From the NCBI GenBank assembly GCA_012932295.1, contig JAAONU010000011.1, forward strand, positions 41,914,352 through 41,978,351: a stretch of 64,000 nucleotides of DNA. The letters run 5' to 3'. The notes beneath the pieces were generated by a model. It did no database searches and was not told the DNA's origin. It worked only from the letters and a program-made list of their open reading frames with translations. The position numbers and the translations under genes were made by a program. Source of the DNA: Cyclina sinensis (taxonomy: Eukaryota > Mollusca > Bivalvia > Venerida > Veneridae). Below are positions 36,519-47,357 of this stretch, one piece after another (within the stretch, counting starts at the first letter, position 1; every line of letters starts with the position of its first letter).

Positions 36519-39513
36519 GTATTTTTTTACAAAGTTGATTTTATTTTTCTGTTTTATAAGTAATAAAACTGTATTTTTTATATAAAATTGAGTTTATTGT
36601 GTGGTTAAATTTAAATATATATTTCGTGGAGATACCACTAACTCCGTTCCAGCGAATATTTAGTTATTTAAAACTATTGTTTGGTAATGCCTTTTCGAAA
36701 TTCTAATTTAAAAGTTGTTTACAAGTCTTTGTTTCTATATGTGTCTTGTTCTTTTTTTTTAAATATTATTTGAATATATTTCGAAGCTAGTGTTTATCAT
36801 CATAGGACAGGACACCCATAAGTTCCAGAGGAACATATGGACATCTGGACCAATGGACATCGCGATAATTGTAAATAACGCCATTATGAGATTGGTAACC
36901 GTGACGCTAAAAACTGTCGCTTTTCGTATTTGATCACAATTTCCATAAACACGAAGACATTTATTATTTGAGTTGAAAAGTAGAAAGTTGGTATTTACCT
37001 TCACCAATAATATTTCAACTTCAATCATTTAGATTAACGTCATGCGATTAGGTATTATTATTTCATCATGTTCTAATTGTAACAGATAATAAGTTCTCGA
37101 AAACACCTTTAACATATAGAGTTAAAGTTTTTTTGGGATTACTTTTCTTGTGTTATATAAAAGACATTTTTATCTTTTACTGTGTAAGAAAACATCTTAG
37201 TAGCGTTTATGTAGAAATAAGTTTCTTCTAATGTCAGTGGAATCAAATGCTTTTATGGGCAGTAGGGCAGTATTCCAAATAATATTCAATTCTTACACAG
37301 GTACTTGACTTCTTGTCTTTTACTTCAAAAAAGCGTTTTCAGCGTACTTAAGTACAATTTGATAACAGACAGAGGTCAGTCTAAATGGAATAAAAGCCTT
37401 AAGAAAATCAAATTAATCGTACCTCTCGTGAAGTCTGACATCTGATAATTCTAGCATATTTCGTGCTGTAATTAATTAGTATTCCATTAAAAGCGTGGGA
37501 TGTTGTTTCATATCGCAAAGTAAAAGGCGGTTTCTCTACCTTAATACCGATATTTTTTATAATCATTGAAAACCAGTAAAATGTCATGAAGTTGATCTAT
37601 TTTCTTCCATAATAAAGTTTCTGGTTTATCATCCAGAAAATGTACCAGGATCAAACTACGGTATTAAATACAATTTCTTTTCACGTTGTTTTGGGTGTCT
37701 TAGTAGGCTGTCAAAGACAACTGCCTTTTCAATGCAGACAAAAAAGTAATGTGATTTAAGAAATTTGAGTGGTTGTGACAATTGTTTCATGTCAAAAACA
37801 TGTCAATATTTGTTTTATTAAATCCTAGAAAAGATTAGCGTTTGTCTGATATACTTCATCTGTTTACAGTTTGTGGCATGATCTGATAAATGTTAAATGC
37901 CAAAACTAATACCGTTGCGACCGTGTTATATATCAGATTACTTTCAATCTAATCGATATGTCCTAATACCGTTGGATCATGCATTGACCTTTCTCCATTA
38001 GACGTTTATTACTGTCACCAAGACAATGATTGAAGAACATTAACAAGGTTATTGCTGTCTAGTCTTAACAAGAAAATCTAATGTCTGATGGTATTCTTTA
38101 AACAAACTAAAAAGAAAAGAAAAAGAAAAGTAATATTTTAACCTTTTAAGATGCATTACCACAGTTACTATATCAGTTTGCTGTAATGAATGATGTCCTG
38201 TGTACCAAGAAGATCAAATTCAAAATTCAAATATTACATGTATTATATTGTAGTAGAAATAAAATAGCTCATGCCATTACGTTTTAACAAATCGCCAAAG
38301 CAGTAGATCTTTTGTTTTAAATACTTTACAGGATTTTTGTTAAAATAGAAATTAGATATTTAGAAATTGAATTGTGGTCATCTGATACATTTTCACGTTT
38401 TAAGCAGTACATGTACACAAGTATACATTTGTTTAAGTCTAAAACGGTATTTTAGTTGGACTTACATTAACAGTATAACGCTCAGGCAATAATGTCAACT
38501 GTTATTTTGTATCGATGACCCAGACAAAACTGTAATTTTACAAACAAACAAATGTTTTAACATGGTTTTGCTCTTGGCCATCGATTTCCAGTTAGCTCCT
38601 CAAACAATGTATTAAATGTTCGTTGCGAATTCAGTTCCTGTAGTTGCCGTTATTGTTGCAATACAATTACATTGTAGGCATTATCGTGTATCTCTGGAAT
38701 GATTGTTTTTCATTATTGTCATAGTATTAGCCATGCAGTAGTTCTTTTATTTCATGTTATGTTCTAATATTTCTATTTATTTAGGTAATAGACAATGTGT
38801 GTTTACCAATTTCACAAAGGTATCTGACATTACAAGCAAGGACAGCGAATATATAACTGAAAAAATAAGCTTAGAAAAGCAATATTTCACCTAAATAGAT
38901 ATATGAATTTAGTCTTTATTCCTACAATCTAGATTCTGTCAACTTTTCAGCATATCCTTTCTGAAAATCTCCATTTGTTATATTTTTATTTTCATGATAC
39001 ATTTAGATACTAGTAAATTTTCAGATGTAGAAAAATACCATACGAAACAAAAAAACAACTTTTTTTTCTACAACCTTCAATATTTTATAAAAAAAAGTAA
39101 TGACAACATGGAAGTCAAATAGCTTAAAAAAGTTTTGTTGGCTTTACAGCTCCACCGTCGAGGAATTTGTGCTAGTTAGACAATTTTTGAAATGGAATGA
39201 CGCAGCACTACGCTGTCGAGACTGCTTACCAATTTCAAATCGCCAGTCAAAACAAACGTTATATTTTAGATCATATGATAAGTAGAATTTCTTCGCTTGC
39301 TCTTCTCCTTCTTAACCATAAATGTCTTACTTCATATAATCTGACTTAGTCTATAACAAACTAGATTCTATCATGAGATATTCATAATAAGCCCTAACTT
39401 CTTGCCTGTTTCCGTTTGATTTAAAAATACCAGACTCAACGACATTTCAAAAATTTAAACAGCTAAATAGTAATGTTTACTTCGGTTACAAACTTACAGC
39501 AAATTGATGCATA

Positions 39514-39515
<2 letters not shown>

Positions 39516-39547
<32 letters not shown>

Positions 39548-39548
39548 C
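39516..39548. repeat. (TTA)n microsatellite
   Basis: About eleven TTA units. The aligned positions in copies 2 and 3 lack the expansion. Confidence 0.95.
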
Positions 39549-39711
39549 ATTAGAGATATATGACCTAACAAAGCACTGTTAAAGTTTAAACAAAGTAGGA
39601 CAACAGCCTAGATATTTTCTATTATTAGAATTGTTTAAGAAGTCTACCACCTATAAATCAGTTTCCCGATAAAGGCGTGGGATTTTAATTTGCTAACACT
39701 GCTGACAATGT

Positions 39712-40641
39712 GGTGTTTAGGAACTGAACAGTAGCAGTACACAGCAGAAGTAAAACTTGATGTTGGCAGTAGCAGTAAGAGCAGTAGCAGTAGGAAAAAC
39801 GTGAAGTTGGCAGTAGCAGTAAGAACAGTAGCAGTAGGAAAGTCTTAAATGTCTGGAAAATCTTTATGAAATTAAGACATGTTTAACATGTAGAGACCCT
39901 GCGAGTCTATTGCACATGTCTGTGACTGTTTCTATCACTCTTGCAGACTTTCAGGACTTTAGATGTCAGTTGAGAAAATGCCATTTTTGATGTTAATTGA
40001 TCCTCCAGGGTTGATTTAACCGGTCTATGACTGTTTCTGACACTTTTGCAGACTTTCCGGACTTTTGGTGCCAATCGGAAAAATGTCATTTCTGATGTTT
40101 AAGGACCCTCCCGGGTCGATTTAACCGATCTGCAACTGGTTCTGACACTCCTGCAGACTTTCAGGAATTCTGGTGCTAAACGAGAAAATGTTGTTTTTTT
40201 ATATTTAGGGACCCTCCGTAGTCCGTTGTTACGGTCTGTGACTGTTTCTGACATTCTTGCAAACTTTCAGGAATTTGGTGCTAATCAAGAAAATGTTATT
40301 TTTGATGTCTAGGGACCCTCCCGTTTCGATTGCACTGGTCTGCAACTGTTTCAGGCACTCTTGCAGACTCTCAGAGTTTTTTACTGGTACTGCTCGTACT
40401 GCTACTGCCAGCTTCTCGTTTTATCTTCTGCTACTGCTCTTACAGCTACTGCCAACTTCACGTTTTATCTACTGCTACTGATGGTACTGCTACTGCCAAC
40501 TTCACTTTTTTCCTACTGCTACTGTCAACTTCACATTTTCCCTACTGCTACTGCTGGTATTGCTACTGCCAACTTCACGTTTGATTTAATTTCTACTGCC
40601 AACTGCTACTGCGTACTGCTACTGCTAACTTTTCCTTCTAG
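39712..40641. mobile_element. Foldback-like element with tandem-repeat TIRs
   Basis: The left arm (about 39727-39842) is built from AGTAGCAGTA-type units with GTGAAGTTGGCAGTAG. The right arm (about 40380-40635) is the reverse complement (TACTGCTACTGCCAACTTCAC). Between them are five tandem units of about 100-115 bp starting near 39895, 40010, 40110, 40210 and 40313 (each with GTCTGTGACTGTTTCTGACA and TTGCAGACTTTCAGG). Flanking TGACAATGT (39703-39711) and TGACAATGC (40642-40650) form a near-perfect 9 bp target duplication. Copies 2 and 3 lack the insert and read straight through at about 50058 and 58818. Long repeat-built TIRs plus a 9 bp duplication are hallmarks of Drosophila foldback elements. 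It encodes no transposase. Confidence 0.85.
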
Positions 40642-42039
40642 TGACAATGCGTGGTTTCATTTTCTTATAAGTCAGTGAAATGTCTCGAAACTGGTCTACT
40701 GTTACAAACTAAAGTTAAACTCGATTTTTAAAATGACTTTTTAGGATTGAAAAAAATGACTTTCATGATAGAAAATAAGTTGTCTTAAAAAATTATGTTT
40801 TTATTTTCAACATACTCATTGAAACATTAATCTGATACAACTGTCAAAAACACAGTGTTTACATTCAGAAGCACAACTTTAAATAACAGGTAGAAGGAGA
40901 GATTTGTAATTCACAATATTCGATGGTAATACTTCAATTTCGGCCGTCTTATTTTCGCGTATATGGTTTCAAATAATTGCTTTATATGATTACGGAACCA
41001 ACGATAACGCATCCAAAGGCTTTTGCTGGAGATCCATTAGCTTAACGACAATTCAGTAACTGAATTCTATAACAGAAACTTATATTTCCGATTAAATTGC
41101 ACCTAGATGTGTTTTTTTTTTCTTTTTTTTTAATTTCTACATATATATCCTATATTATGACAGATATTTCAATATAGAACTAATAGACTGAAATTTCTGT
41201 CATTGATTAAATGACTTGCACATATATCATATTTTGCAATCATAGTATGAAAGCTATGATTAAATAAAGCTATGATTAAATGGTGCGAAACAAAAGCAAA
41301 AACAACTTGTTTCGTAATTGTAACAACACATTGAGTAAAAAGGTCAAAGTCAGCTGCAGTCAAAGATGAAATCTACAGGTTAAACTATAAACGTGGTTAA
41401 AATTTCACGGCAATAGTACCAGAGACAGAAAACAGGTCAGTAGGTTAATGTCTTGGTTGCCAAAAGCGAAATTTGATATGGGCAAGCTAAAGTAAGCAGT
41501 TTGTTTAGATATTAACGATGTAGCTTAAAATAAAAGGAAGTGGGTCAAGGAAAACTACCCCGAATGTTGAAGCTGATGTCTACGTGCAAAGTGTCATAAA
41601 CTTTGTTTCAAAACCAGTCGGTCAAGTAAAACAATGATCAAATTTGAAATCTGTGTGCAAAAGTATTGATGTTGCTGCAAAAAAAGGAAGTAGGTCAAGA
41701 GGTCAAGGTCACATGTAATCCAGGAATAGTAAAACAAAAAAATGAACATTTATGTCCCGCCCGAAATTATTTAACATAATTTTTGTTCTTGTATAAAAGT
41801 CTATAAAAACAGTAAACCCCTTTTTGTTATAGAAAACACTTTTGGACTATGGGCCTTAATTTAAACAGTTTTGGTACAGAACCACAAGACAGTGCATTTC
41901 TCCTATAAATCATATTTAAGATAAATAAATGACACCAAGGGAGGTACAAGTTTTGACCCTAGGGCAATGATTTGAATAAGTGAGAAGGACCACAATATGC
42001 TACACAGTGTATATGTAGTGCCGCTAATTTTGGCCTACT

Positions 42040-42284
42040 TGATTGAACAAAGGGAAAAAGTGCCATAATCCTTTAGGTTACATAAATATTATTTTGACAT
42101 CTGTTATTAAAACACTAAATAGTTGCAACTTCAAAATATTTGAAATTTCACAAATTCTTTGAAAATTTGGTCTTTTTTGTTTTAGAAAAATACAATACTT
42201 TTAATTTTCTGTTTTTAAAGTACATAGAATGCATTTCAGTCCATTTTTTGTAAAAGAATTTCAATGATTTTCGACCGCACAACA
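42040..42284 (-). repeat. 3' LTR
   Basis: On the minus strand it runs from TGTTGTGCGGTCG to GTTCAATCA, i.e. TG...CA ends. It is nearly identical to 43969-44212, differing by scattered substitutions and small indels. Immediately upstream on the minus strand is the purine run AAAGGAGGGAGAAG (42298-42285), placed as expected for a polypurine tract. A further 25 bp (42039-42015) resembling the element's own ORF start separates it from the presumed target site. Confidence 0.85.
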
Positions 42285-42507
42285 CTTCTCCCTCCTTTAA
42301 GACTATTTCACTACTGTGAAATGAGACAATTATCTTCCTTAGTTTAGTTTACATACGCAAATTGATATCATTGAAATGAACTATTGATTACATTAGATTA
42401 GTTCACTTCAGTTACATAAATGCATTGTGAGTATTAAGCACCAAATAAGCATAAAAGCATAAGTACCATCTACTAAATAATACATCTGTTTCACTGTTTT
42501 AATGTAA

Positions 42508-43505
42508 TCAACATAAAATTTCAATAACGTCCATTTTTGTGGCACTGTCCTCTGTTTTTATGGTCTTCCATGATAAGATTGCCTCCTCTCTATGTATGAG
42601 GGAATTCTGCTTCCCTAAAAATCGACGGATTGTGATGCAGGGCTCCATTTTGATTTTCTCTTTTGCAAAACAGGTATTTTGTTCGTTCTTTATACTCAGT
42701 AAGTTCACTTTTCAAGCAAGTTGATTTCTGTTGTTAATTTATCTATTTTATCGTTCTTTGTTGATTCCATTATCACTGATTCATGAGTTCTCTGAATGTA
42801 TTCAACTCTAAGCTTTTCATAATCCTCATGCAGTTTCTTAAATTCTTCGATAATTCTGTCCATTTTCTCTAGTTTTAGAGATTCAACTGTCAACTTTTCT
42901 TGAAGTGATTTGATTTCGCGTAAAGATGTTTCTCGGAGACGTCCTATTTCTGATTTCTTGAGGGAAACTTCGTCCTGCAGCTGTTCGTTAAAGTCTTTAA
43001 GTCTTAGATTTTTCGAAACGAGAGCTATATTCTCTGATTCCATACCTTTGATGGTTTTAGTCAGTGATTCATTTAAAGATTCCAACTTCTTAAATTCTGC
43101 TAAAGAAACTTGATTTACAGAGTTGTTTGTTGTGTTTTGCAGAAAAAAGGCATCTTCTTCATTGTAGAACGGTAATGTGCATTCAGCCGTCTTGCGTGTG
43201 ATAAAAGCTGTCATGCGTTCTTGATCACGTTGTTTTGACAGATCTGAATTTTGCCTGACTGCTGGACGTGGACAAACTCTTACGAAATGCTCAATTCTGC
43301 AGCATTTATTGCATCTTGCCTTTTCCGCACAACACTTCTCCTTATGATAATTGTAAAGTCCACATTGTCTACATGATGTAACACTTCCGCATGGTATTCC
43401 ATTTCTGCTTGTTATTGTCATTTTCTTAGGGAATTTAGATATCTCGCTTGCTAAACTGAGAGGTTGGGAAAGACACTGATCTCCACTACGTGTAGTGCCG
43501 CTCAT
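42508..43505 (-). CDS. Tandem CCHC zinc-knuckle plus coiled-coil protein (Gag-like, no capsid)
   Basis: The main frame is 266 codons (43505-42705). Residues 45-58 form C-x2-C-x5-H-x3-C and residues 65-78 form C-x2-C-x4-H-x4-C, the spaced double knuckle seen in Ty3/Gypsy-type Gag nucleocapsids, which binds RNA. From about residue 125 to the end the protein is rich in K, E and L with heptad-like spacing, predicting a long coiled coil. There is no capsid ahead of the knuckles, so the order is the reverse of ordinary Gag. The frame ends at TGA (42707-42705) just after an A4 run. A second frame continues to 42508 and would join if that run had one more A, so the protein may be about 335 residues. 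It lies inside a 2.17 kb LTR element. It may be a nucleocapsid remnant recruited as an RNA-binding packaging protein. Confidence 0.7.
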
Positions 43506-43968
43506 TTTGGCCTATTTGATGTGAATTGTATCACTAACACAAAGTTCCGTTTTATATTTTAATGTCACTTTCTCTGTGGAATACCGCAAACAATATGTAA
43601 AATAATCAACGGTTGTCCGTATGTAAACACATACATATTAAATACAATATCAAATGATCTTCTAGTGGAGAGCCACAATCTTAAATCTTAGAAATCCAAA
43701 TTCTACGTGTTCAATTTTCTATCTCAAGAAATTATCCAGAATAATTTCTTATTTACACTGACCAATAAATTTTTAACAACTTGGTTTCTAAAACAACAAA
43801 ATGACCAATAAGGTTTCAATATGAAATAAGATAACTTAGCAAAATTGAATTAGCGTAACTTTACAACAATCATCACCTGGATATTTTATCAGTAATAAAG
43901 TTTAACAACAATGTAGACAGCTTAATTCATATAATCACCTATATATAATAAAAGCCATTTAACACATT

Positions 43969-44212
43969 TGATTGAACGAAAGGAAAAAAGTGCAATAATC
44001 CTTTGGGTTACATAAATATTATTTTGACATCTGTTATTGAAACACTAAATAGTTGCAACTTCAAAATATTTGAAATTTCACGAATTCTTTGAAAATTTGG
44101 TCTTTTTTGAAAAATACAATTATTACTTTTAATTTTTTGTTTTTAAACTACATAGAATGCATTTCAGTCCATTTTTTGTAAAAGAATTTCGATGATTTTC
44201 GACTGCACAACA
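43969..44212 (-). repeat. 5' LTR
   Basis: Partner of 42040-42284, with ends TGTTGTGCAGTCG and CAATCA on the minus strand. A 463 bp leader (43968-43506) with no open frame separates it from the ORF start. Confidence 0.85.
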
Positions 44213-46278
44213 TATACATAAACTCTTAGTATTTTGGTTTCAGACAAGCTTTTTTTGTCAAATTTACTTAATGCAAGTGTATGTAAAAAAGTAAGAACCC
44301 CATGGGTGCAGTCAATGTGATCATTTCAACAATATTAGTAGAGGTCTTTTAGACAATGCCACAACCACATATTTTGACTCCAGTCTCTGCAACCTCTGAA
44401 AAGATTTTTATTTTTTTCTGTATTACATCTATGTAAAATTGTGACCCTGTGGCAGAGCTAATAATGAGCACAGGGACGAAAATCAAACAATTTTGATAAC
44501 GACAGAGCTCTGGGCAAGGTAGTTTTAAAAGAATGAAGGTTTTTTATTAAAGTTAACTTTTTTAATCAATCTTCTCAAAACACAGAAGAAATTTTGCTTG
44601 TGTTGTTTACTGCCGAAGCCTTCATCAACAGTATGTTTCGTATCCTAATGTAGATAGTAAGACTTTAATCTAGAAAAACCATTAAACAATATAGATACGT
44701 AAACTTCAAGTAACCATCATTAAGGAACCATTGATCTTTACATTGATATAACCCATAACTCGACAAAAGACCCCACTTAGACATATGATTGCAGTATAGC
44801 AATCTTGTTGCCTAAAATGATTTTCTTTAGTAATAAACATACAGAGCACAGTAAATAAGCCTAATGCATGTATGAATATCAAGAAAAAAACCCAGAAAAG
44901 GTAATATGTACTAAGTTGCTATGTATAGCAAGTGTAATAGAAAAAGACTTTCATGGTAATAAGAGTGAATTACTATAGTTTGGTAAATTAAGTAATCATT
45001 CAAATTGTTCGATTGTTTTTGAAGTACTTGCTTTTTTGTGTTTTTTATTTCATTATTTGTTCATTTCTTTGAACAGTTAATTGTTTTGAAAAAGCAAAAG
45101 AAAATATCGCGCTTTAAAATAAGAAGCGATACATTTCGTATGTACATTGAAGGTTTTCACAGTTTTTTATCGACAAATTGCGAGGATGTTACGGAAATTT
45201 CAGAGACTTTATTACTTAAGATGTATGTGTTGACGAAATACGTGGAACAGATGTACTTCTTACAGTTAATCAGTTCATTTATGCTAACTCTGATATTTTA
45301 TAGCGTATATGCTTTTGCGGATTTAATTTAAACAAAGTATTCCAAGCATCATAATGGATTAAAAGAAACCGTGTTCGAAAAATATCTTAAGCGGCATTTT
45401 CATTTTGCTCAACCGGTAACCAGAGGTGAAGCCCAATAAGCTTGCTTTGTTCATGAAATACTAAACAATTATTGACCTTATACAGTTATAAATCCTTATT
45501 GTACGAAATTTTCAACTCATTTATCTACCTCTCTCCGACGAATTGCCAAGAAAGATATTTTAGCTGCAAACCTGTACCTACTTTTCAGCAAAACGTTTTA
45601 TTTTACATTGACAGGCAATCGAATTATTGCAACTTATATTTATCCCTCTCGTTGACTGCTTACTGCATTTTAACAGTTTTTAGAACGAAATTATGAGATG
45701 TGGAAAGTCGTGACACTGTGAGAATCTCATCCCTGAATAAGATACATCGAGGTCGGTAGTCCAGTTTTATTCCCCTCAGCCGATATTCCTCCATGTCGCT
45801 AGACCATCTGGTAAATATCTTACTTGTTTAATAGGCTTATAGAGCATTTTCATGAATTTAAGGGTTTAAGTGCACGTATTCATTTAATTTTGAAAAAAAT
45901 AACCGCAAGATAGTCATCGGATATGTTGACTATGGACCAAAAGAAGTCAGTCGTTACAATAGCCAAGCACTTTTTGAAAATGTACCCAAAATACAACATG
46001 TTTTTAAAACTTTGGTTATCGGTCGTGAGACATTGACCAAAAAGGATAATAAATAACCGTATGTTTGATACGAAAACTGCGAAATGACTAGCTACTGCAA
46101 AACGGTTGCTCGCCTGACGTGGCTGCCTGTGACTACAAATATCGCTTCTCTAAAGTGAAAACACGCTTTTTGGGAAAAGTTATAACTCGAGCAAAGTTTT
46201 GGAATCTTACATTTACTATTGTCTGAAGGATATTATTGTTGTTCAAATGTATGTCAACTGCTTCTTTCATTAAACAGT

Positions 46279-46510
46279 TTATTTTATAATAACTAACTCT
46301 ATTTCGTCTTGTTGCTTGAGGAAATTCGGTGGCTTTATAGCCTGATTTCTTTCTGAGTAAACTTTCTCTTTAAGATTTGAGGTTATAATGAATTCTTTCA
46401 TGCTTTTGTCGTTACAATTTATTTTTATAAGCGTGGCATGCTCCTTTATATTCTTGGCAAAGCCCTTCCCTTTGTAAGCACACACCACGTTTTCATTAAA
46501 TTTAAACAGC
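46279..46510 (-). pseudogene. Open frame partly shared by the segmental copies
   Basis: Copy 1 keeps a frame of about 70-77 codons (core KNIKEHATLIKINCNDKSM) ending at TAA. The same stretch in copy 2 (53700-53460) has a one-base deletion upstream but keeps the core and stays open. In copy 3 (about 63850-63600) it has stops and indels. No ATG or splice site is convincing. It may be the relic of an exon in the ancestral unit. I recognise no family. Confidence 0.25.
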
Positions 46511-46643
46511 TAGTGAAATGCCACATACCTTGTCTAAAAACTGAAAAATACATACAATTTCTGATAAATTACTAGTGAAGCCTTTCAGACAGTTACGTTT
46601 TTGTCTGCGAGTACAATTTCGAAAAACGTCGACAAAAAAACTT

Positions 46644-46677
46644 ATCTATTTATTTATTTATTTATTTATTTATTTAT
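46644..46677. repeat. (TTTA)n microsatellite
   Basis: About eight TTTA units. Shorter versions stand at the matching positions of copy 2 (near 54416) and near 57170 at the edge of copy 3. Confidence 0.95.
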
Positions 46678-46978
46678 CGTTTGTGTAGAAAACGATTATA
46701 AGAATTTTATAATCGAGATTTGCATATATTTCTTTTCTTAGGGGTTATTATCTAATTCATCAACATTATCTGTTAGCATGTTAATATGTTCTTTTAGGAG
46801 CCGGCATGCTGTAAAAGATGTAAACAGTTTTAATACCTACATTAATTACAATGACATATTGTAAAGAGTTATCTCCGATTAATGTTATAATCATCTTATA
46901 TATAATAATTGAAATTATTTTCAATCATTTTAGTCAATATTTATTTATGAATCAGCGGTATTTCGTTTTTCTTCTTCT

Positions 46979-47357
46979 AAACTGTTTTTGTTTAAAATGT
47001 TTTTTGAATATTTGTTTCAGTTATGTCTATTTTTTCCATGTTTAATTTGTTTAAGTCACATTATTGCCAAATAAAGAAACTGATTTGATCATAGTTTCGT
47101 AGCAATTATTTCTTGAAATTGCACTTTCAGGAATATAGCCGGCGATATTTGCAAAACCGTTATATCTAAAACAAAATGAAATCCTTAAAATAAGTGTCCT
47201 ACCTCTGTGCTGTATAAAAGGTTATTCGCTCCATATTTATCTCTGTTCTATTTGAAATGTTTGTTGAATATTTGTTTCAGTTATGTCTATGTTTCCATGT
47301 TTAATTTGTTCAGGGCACATTTTTGCCGAATAAAGAAACTGATTTGATCATAGTTTA
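46979..47357 (+). repeat. Duplicated 3'-UTR-like block with AATAAA
   Basis: Two copies (46979-47101 and 47246-47357) share GAATATTTGTTTCAGTTATG, CCATGTTTAATTTGTT and AATAAAGAAACTGATTTGAT. A third copy lies at about 55240-55350. The AATAAA hexamer followed by a TG-rich stretch looks like a polyadenylation region. No coding sequence that would use it is recognised. It may be the 3' end of a repeated or lost gene or of a retroelement. Confidence 0.55.

Larger units (their letters stand above)
42040..44212 (-). mobile_element. Non-autonomous LTR element carrying a zinc-knuckle gene
   Basis: Two direct repeats of 244-245 bp with TG...CA ends bracket 1.68 kb containing one protein-coding region and a polypurine tract. 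The site is empty in copy 3 (about 59789-59815, ...TACACACTGTACATTTAACC...), which shows that the whole block moved in. The flanks TATAT (42010-42014) and TATAC (44213-44217) suggest a 5 bp target duplication with one mismatch. There is no protease, reverse transcriptase or integrase, so it would need enzymes from another element. A primer-binding site is not clear. The LTRs differ at perhaps 5%, so insertion is not very recent. Confidence 0.8.
36800..47190. repeat. Segmental tandem duplication, copy 1
   Basis: Matched to copies 2 and 3 by many ordered anchors, for example AAATCAAATTAATCGTACC (37408/48175/57938), TGAGTGG after the GTTTCAATGCAGACA block (37725/48478/58247), TAAAGTTTAAAC (39580/49925/58680) and TTGCTCGCC/A near 46108/53299. 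It carries two private insertions (39712-40641 and 42040-44212). It also lacks about 1.85 kb corresponding to 60260-62120 of copy 3, with the junction near 44715. Divergence by eye is high (old duplication). No conserved protein spans the copies. Confidence 0.85.

Noticed and set aside
40257..40678. Three overlapping 74-105 codon frames on plus
   Set aside because: All are read through the right arm of the foldback-like element (CTACTGCTACTG repeats). Low-complexity, not genes.
43521..43968. Intron between the 5' LTR and the ORF of the zinc-knuckle element
   Set aside because: The leader-less copy outside the 3' LTR joins at a shared ATCAA and retains bases a GT-AG splice would remove. Microhomology deletion or template switching fits better.
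45038..45331. 97-codon frame, with a 106-codon frame at the matching place in copy 3 (62435-62755)
   Set aside because: The two proteins are in different frames relative to the aligned DNA, so neither is conserved as protein.
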